DNA of 64,000 nt from Vibrio aerogenes (GTDB lineage Bacteria; Pseudomonadota; Gammaproteobacteria; Enterobacterales; Vibrionaceae): the NCBI RefSeq assembly GCF_024346755.1, contig NZ_AP024861.1, positions 3,870,687 to 3,934,686 on the forward strand, read 5' to 3'. Positions 62,105-64,000 of the stretch are shown here, one piece after another (position 1 is the first letter of the stretch; every line of letters begins with the position of its first letter). Under the pieces are notes generated by a model, which was given only the letters and a program-made list of their open reading frames with translations, was not told the origin of the DNA and did no database searches. A program made the translations under genes and the position numbers.

Positions 62105-64000
62105 TTATGCGGCTTCTCCCTTTTTCAGCAGACCATTTTTCTTGAGATAAACCAATAAAATAGAAATAGCCGCAGGAGTTATCCCTGAGATCCTGGAAGC
62201 AATACCAATCGTTTCCGGTTTAGCCGTGTTCAGCTTAAGAATCACTTCATTCGACAAACCTTTAATATTTTTATAATCCAGGTCCAATGGTAGTTTTGTA
62301 TGTTCATGACGCAATGATTTTTGAATTTCATCTTGCTGTCTTTGGATGTACCCCTCATATTTGACTTGGATTTCAACCTGCTCTGATGCCTGTTGATCTT
62401 CTGATGCCGGAGCATACCAGGACAAAGATGTGAGTTTGTGATAAGTCATTTCAGGCCGTCTCAAAAGATCTTCTCCGCTCGCTTCACGGGAAACCGGCGT
62501 TTTCAGCACATCATTCAATTTTTCAATGCCTTCAGACTGTGGGTTGACCCATATATCTTTCAGGCGCTGACGTTCTGTTTCCATATTTTCGATCTTTTGA
62601 TTGAACCGCTTCCAGCGAACTTCATCCACAAGCCCTAACTGGTAACCTTTTTCGGTCAAACGTAAGTCAGCATTATCTTCACGAAGCAATAACCGGTATT
62701 CAGCCCGTGAAGTAAACATCCGGTAGGGCTCTTTTGTTCCCAAGGTAGAGAGATCATCAATCAATACCCCCATATAGGCCTGATCACGTCTCGGGCTCCA
62801 GCCTTCTTTGTCCTGAGCATAAAGGCTGGCATTCAAACCGGCAATCAATCCTTGGGCCGCAGCCTCTTCATATCCCGTAGTGCCGTTGATTTGTCCGGCA
62901 AAAAACAATCCCTGAATACATTTATTTTCATAAGTTTGTTTCAGATCTCTTGGATCAAAGAAATCATATTCTATTGCGTAACCCGGGCGAACAATGTGCG
63001 CATTTTTAAATCCATCCATTGACCGAACAATCTCAACCTGCACATCAAATGGCAAACTGGTTGAAATACCATTCGGATATAATTCTGTCGTCGTCAGCCC
63101 TTCAGGCTCTATAAATATCTGGTGGCGGTCTTTATCAGCAAAACGCATGACCTTATCTTCAATCGACGGGCAATAACGCGGTCCTATCCCTTCAATAACA
63201 CCGGCATACATAGGACTTCGGTCTAAATTATTACGAATAACCTCGTGGGTTTTACTGTTGGTATAAGTGATATAACAGGGAATTTGACGAGGATGCTGCT
63301 CTCTGTGACCTAAAAAGGAGAACACAGGTGTTGGATCATCACCATGCTGAATAGCAAGTTCAGAGAAATTCACCGTCGTCGCATCAATTCGGGGAGGAGT
63401 TCCCGTTTTTAACCGATCAACTCTGAGCGGAAGCTCCCGAAGACGTTTTGCCAAAGCAATTGAAGAAGGATCTCCGGCTCGCCCCCCGGCATAATTTTCC
63501 ATGCCTATATGGATCTTTCCCCCCAGAAAAGTTCCGACGGTTAATACCACCGATTTAGCCTGAAACTTTAGTCCCATCTGAGTGATCACACCCGTTACTT
63601 TATCCTGCTCAACAAGCAAATCATCAACAGACTGCTGAAATAGAGTCAGATTCGGTGTATTTTCCAGATAACTCCGGACGTAAGACTTATATAACGCGCG
63701 ATCTGCCTGAGCTCTTGTTGCCCGAACAGCAGGACCTTTTGAAGCATTTAATGTTCTGAACTGAATACCCGCATGATCAATAGCCTGAGCCATTAATCCG
63801 CCCAATGCATCAACCTCTTTCACCAGATGGCCTTTACCAATACCACCAATTGCCGGATTACAGGACATCTGGCCCAGGGTATCAATATTATGTGTCAGTA
63901 ATAATGTTTTTTGTCCTGTTCTGGCAGAGGCTAAAGCGGCTTCCGTTCCTGCGTGACCGCCACCAACAACTATGACGTCAAAATTTTCGTGATAAAGCAT
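62105..64000 (-). CDS. mnmG: tRNA uridine 5-carboxymethylaminomethyl modification enzyme MnmG
   Basis: FAD-dependent partner of MnmE that modifies U34 of certain tRNAs (formerly gidA). 631 residues, complete: the ATG is the last codon of the window (63998-64000). FAD site [21 protein letters not shown] ([11 protein letters not shown]), with [18 protein letters not shown] and the C-terminal MnmE-interacting helical domain. In vibrios and E. coli mnmG flanks oriC, so the origin probably lies just beyond the right edge. Confidence 0.98.
   Translation of the reverse strand: MLYHENFDVIVVGGGHAGTEAALASARTGQKTLLLTHNIDTLGQMSCNPAIGGIGKGHLVKEVDALGGLMAQAIDHAGIQFRTLNASKGPAVRATRAQADRALYKSYVRSYLENTPNLTLFQQSVDDLLVEQDKVTGVITQMGLKFQAKSVVLTVGTFLGGKIHIGMENYAGGRAGDPSSIALAKRLRELPLRVDRLKTGTPPRIDATTVNFSELAIQHGDDPTPVFSFLGHREQHPRQIPCYITYTNSKTHEVIRNNLDRSPMYAGVIEGIGPRYCPSIEDKVMRFADKDRHQIFIEPEGLTTTELYPNGISTSLPFDVQVEIVRSMDGFKNAHIVRPGYAIEYDFFDPRDLKQTYENKCIQGLFFAGQINGTTGYEEAAAQGLIAGLNASLYAQDKEGWSPRRDQAYMGVLIDDLSTLGTKEPYRMFTSRAEYRLLLREDNADLRLTEKGYQLGLVDEVRWKRFNQKIENMETERQRLKDIWVNPQSEGIEKLNDVLKTPVSREASGEDLLRRPEMTYHKLTSLSWYAPASEDQQASEQVEIQVKYEGYIQRQQDEIQKSLRHEHTKLPLDLDYKNIKGLSNEVILKLNTAKPETIGIASRISGITPAAISILLVYLKKNGLLKKGEAA

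Noticed and set aside
59618..64000. parS sites near parAB
   Set aside because: I looked for TGTTTCACGTGAAACA-like palindromes and saw none in this window; they may lie closer to the origin, outside the right edge.

Overview
The window is a gammaproteobacterial chromosome segment close to the replication origin, almost certainly from a Vibrio (Vibrionaceae, main chromosome). The evidence is the right-hand block rsmG-mnmG / parA-parB / atpIBEFHAGDC / glmU, the Vibrio-like rsmB-trkA-trkH arrangement, the yrdA...aroE-hemF-tsaC-purEK-yrdD-smg-dprA-def-fmt block, and rRNA operons whose 16S-23S spacer carries either Glu-Lys-Ala-Val tRNAs or a single Ala tRNA. Base composition looks moderate (low to mid 40s % GC by eye).

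Layout. (1) 1-9309, minus strand: part of a tad (Flp/tight adherence pilus) locus, read right to left as two small Flp pilins, the TadV prepilin peptidase, an unusual winged-helix AAA ATPase, RcpC/CpaB, the RcpA/CpaC secretin, a small lipoprotein, TadG-, TadE- and TadF-like envelope pseudopilin proteins, TadZ/CpaE and the first 359 codons of the TadA/CpaF ATPase, which runs off the left edge. A 0.7 kb AT-rich gap and an AraC-type regulator (10054-10806) follow. (2) 10804-16763, minus: a complete rRNA operon (16S, tRNA-Glu, -Lys, -Ala(TGC), -Val, 23S, 5S, tRNA-Asp). (3) 16983-35394: housekeeping genes: gamma-carbonic-anhydrase-like yrdA, DUF1488, aroE, hemF, tsaC, purEK behind a PurR box, yrdD, smg, dprA, def-fmt-rsmB-trkA-trkH, a small unknown ORF, yihD, srkA, dsbA, a YihG-type acyltransferase and comM. 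(4) 35648-41411, plus: the branched-chain amino acid operon ilvL-ilvG-ilvM-ilvD-ilvA, with a leader peptide and attenuator. ilvE is absent from its usual place between ilvM and ilvD. (5) 41471-42710: a dead IS630-family element with a 265 bp MITE inserted in it. (6) 42722-48353, minus: a second rRNA operon (16S, tRNA-Ala(GGC), 23S, 5S, tRNA-Ser). (7) 48429-52577, minus: hemG, a second trkH, yigZ, glmU. (8) 52685-59617, minus: the complete F1Fo ATP synthase operon with its terminator. (9) 59746-64000, minus: parB, parA, rsmG, mnmG. The window ends on the mnmG start codon, where oriC normally follows.

How it fits together. The right third is the conserved origin-proximal core (chromosome segregation, ATP synthesis, tRNA and rRNA modification). 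The two co-oriented rRNA operons are nearly identical 5.5-5.8 kb direct repeats bracketing about 26 kb of housekeeping and ilv genes. The accessory content is the tad locus at the left, the IS/MITE scar at 41.5-42.7 kb, and scattered copies of one 18 nt MITE end at 9.7, 32.8 and 41.7-41.9 kb. I saw no CRISPR array, prophage or defence system. The least conventional items are the AAA ATPase translationally coupled into the tad operon, the nested IS/MITE, the missing ilvE, and a possibly structured leader ahead of a 57-residue ORF near 30.4 kb.
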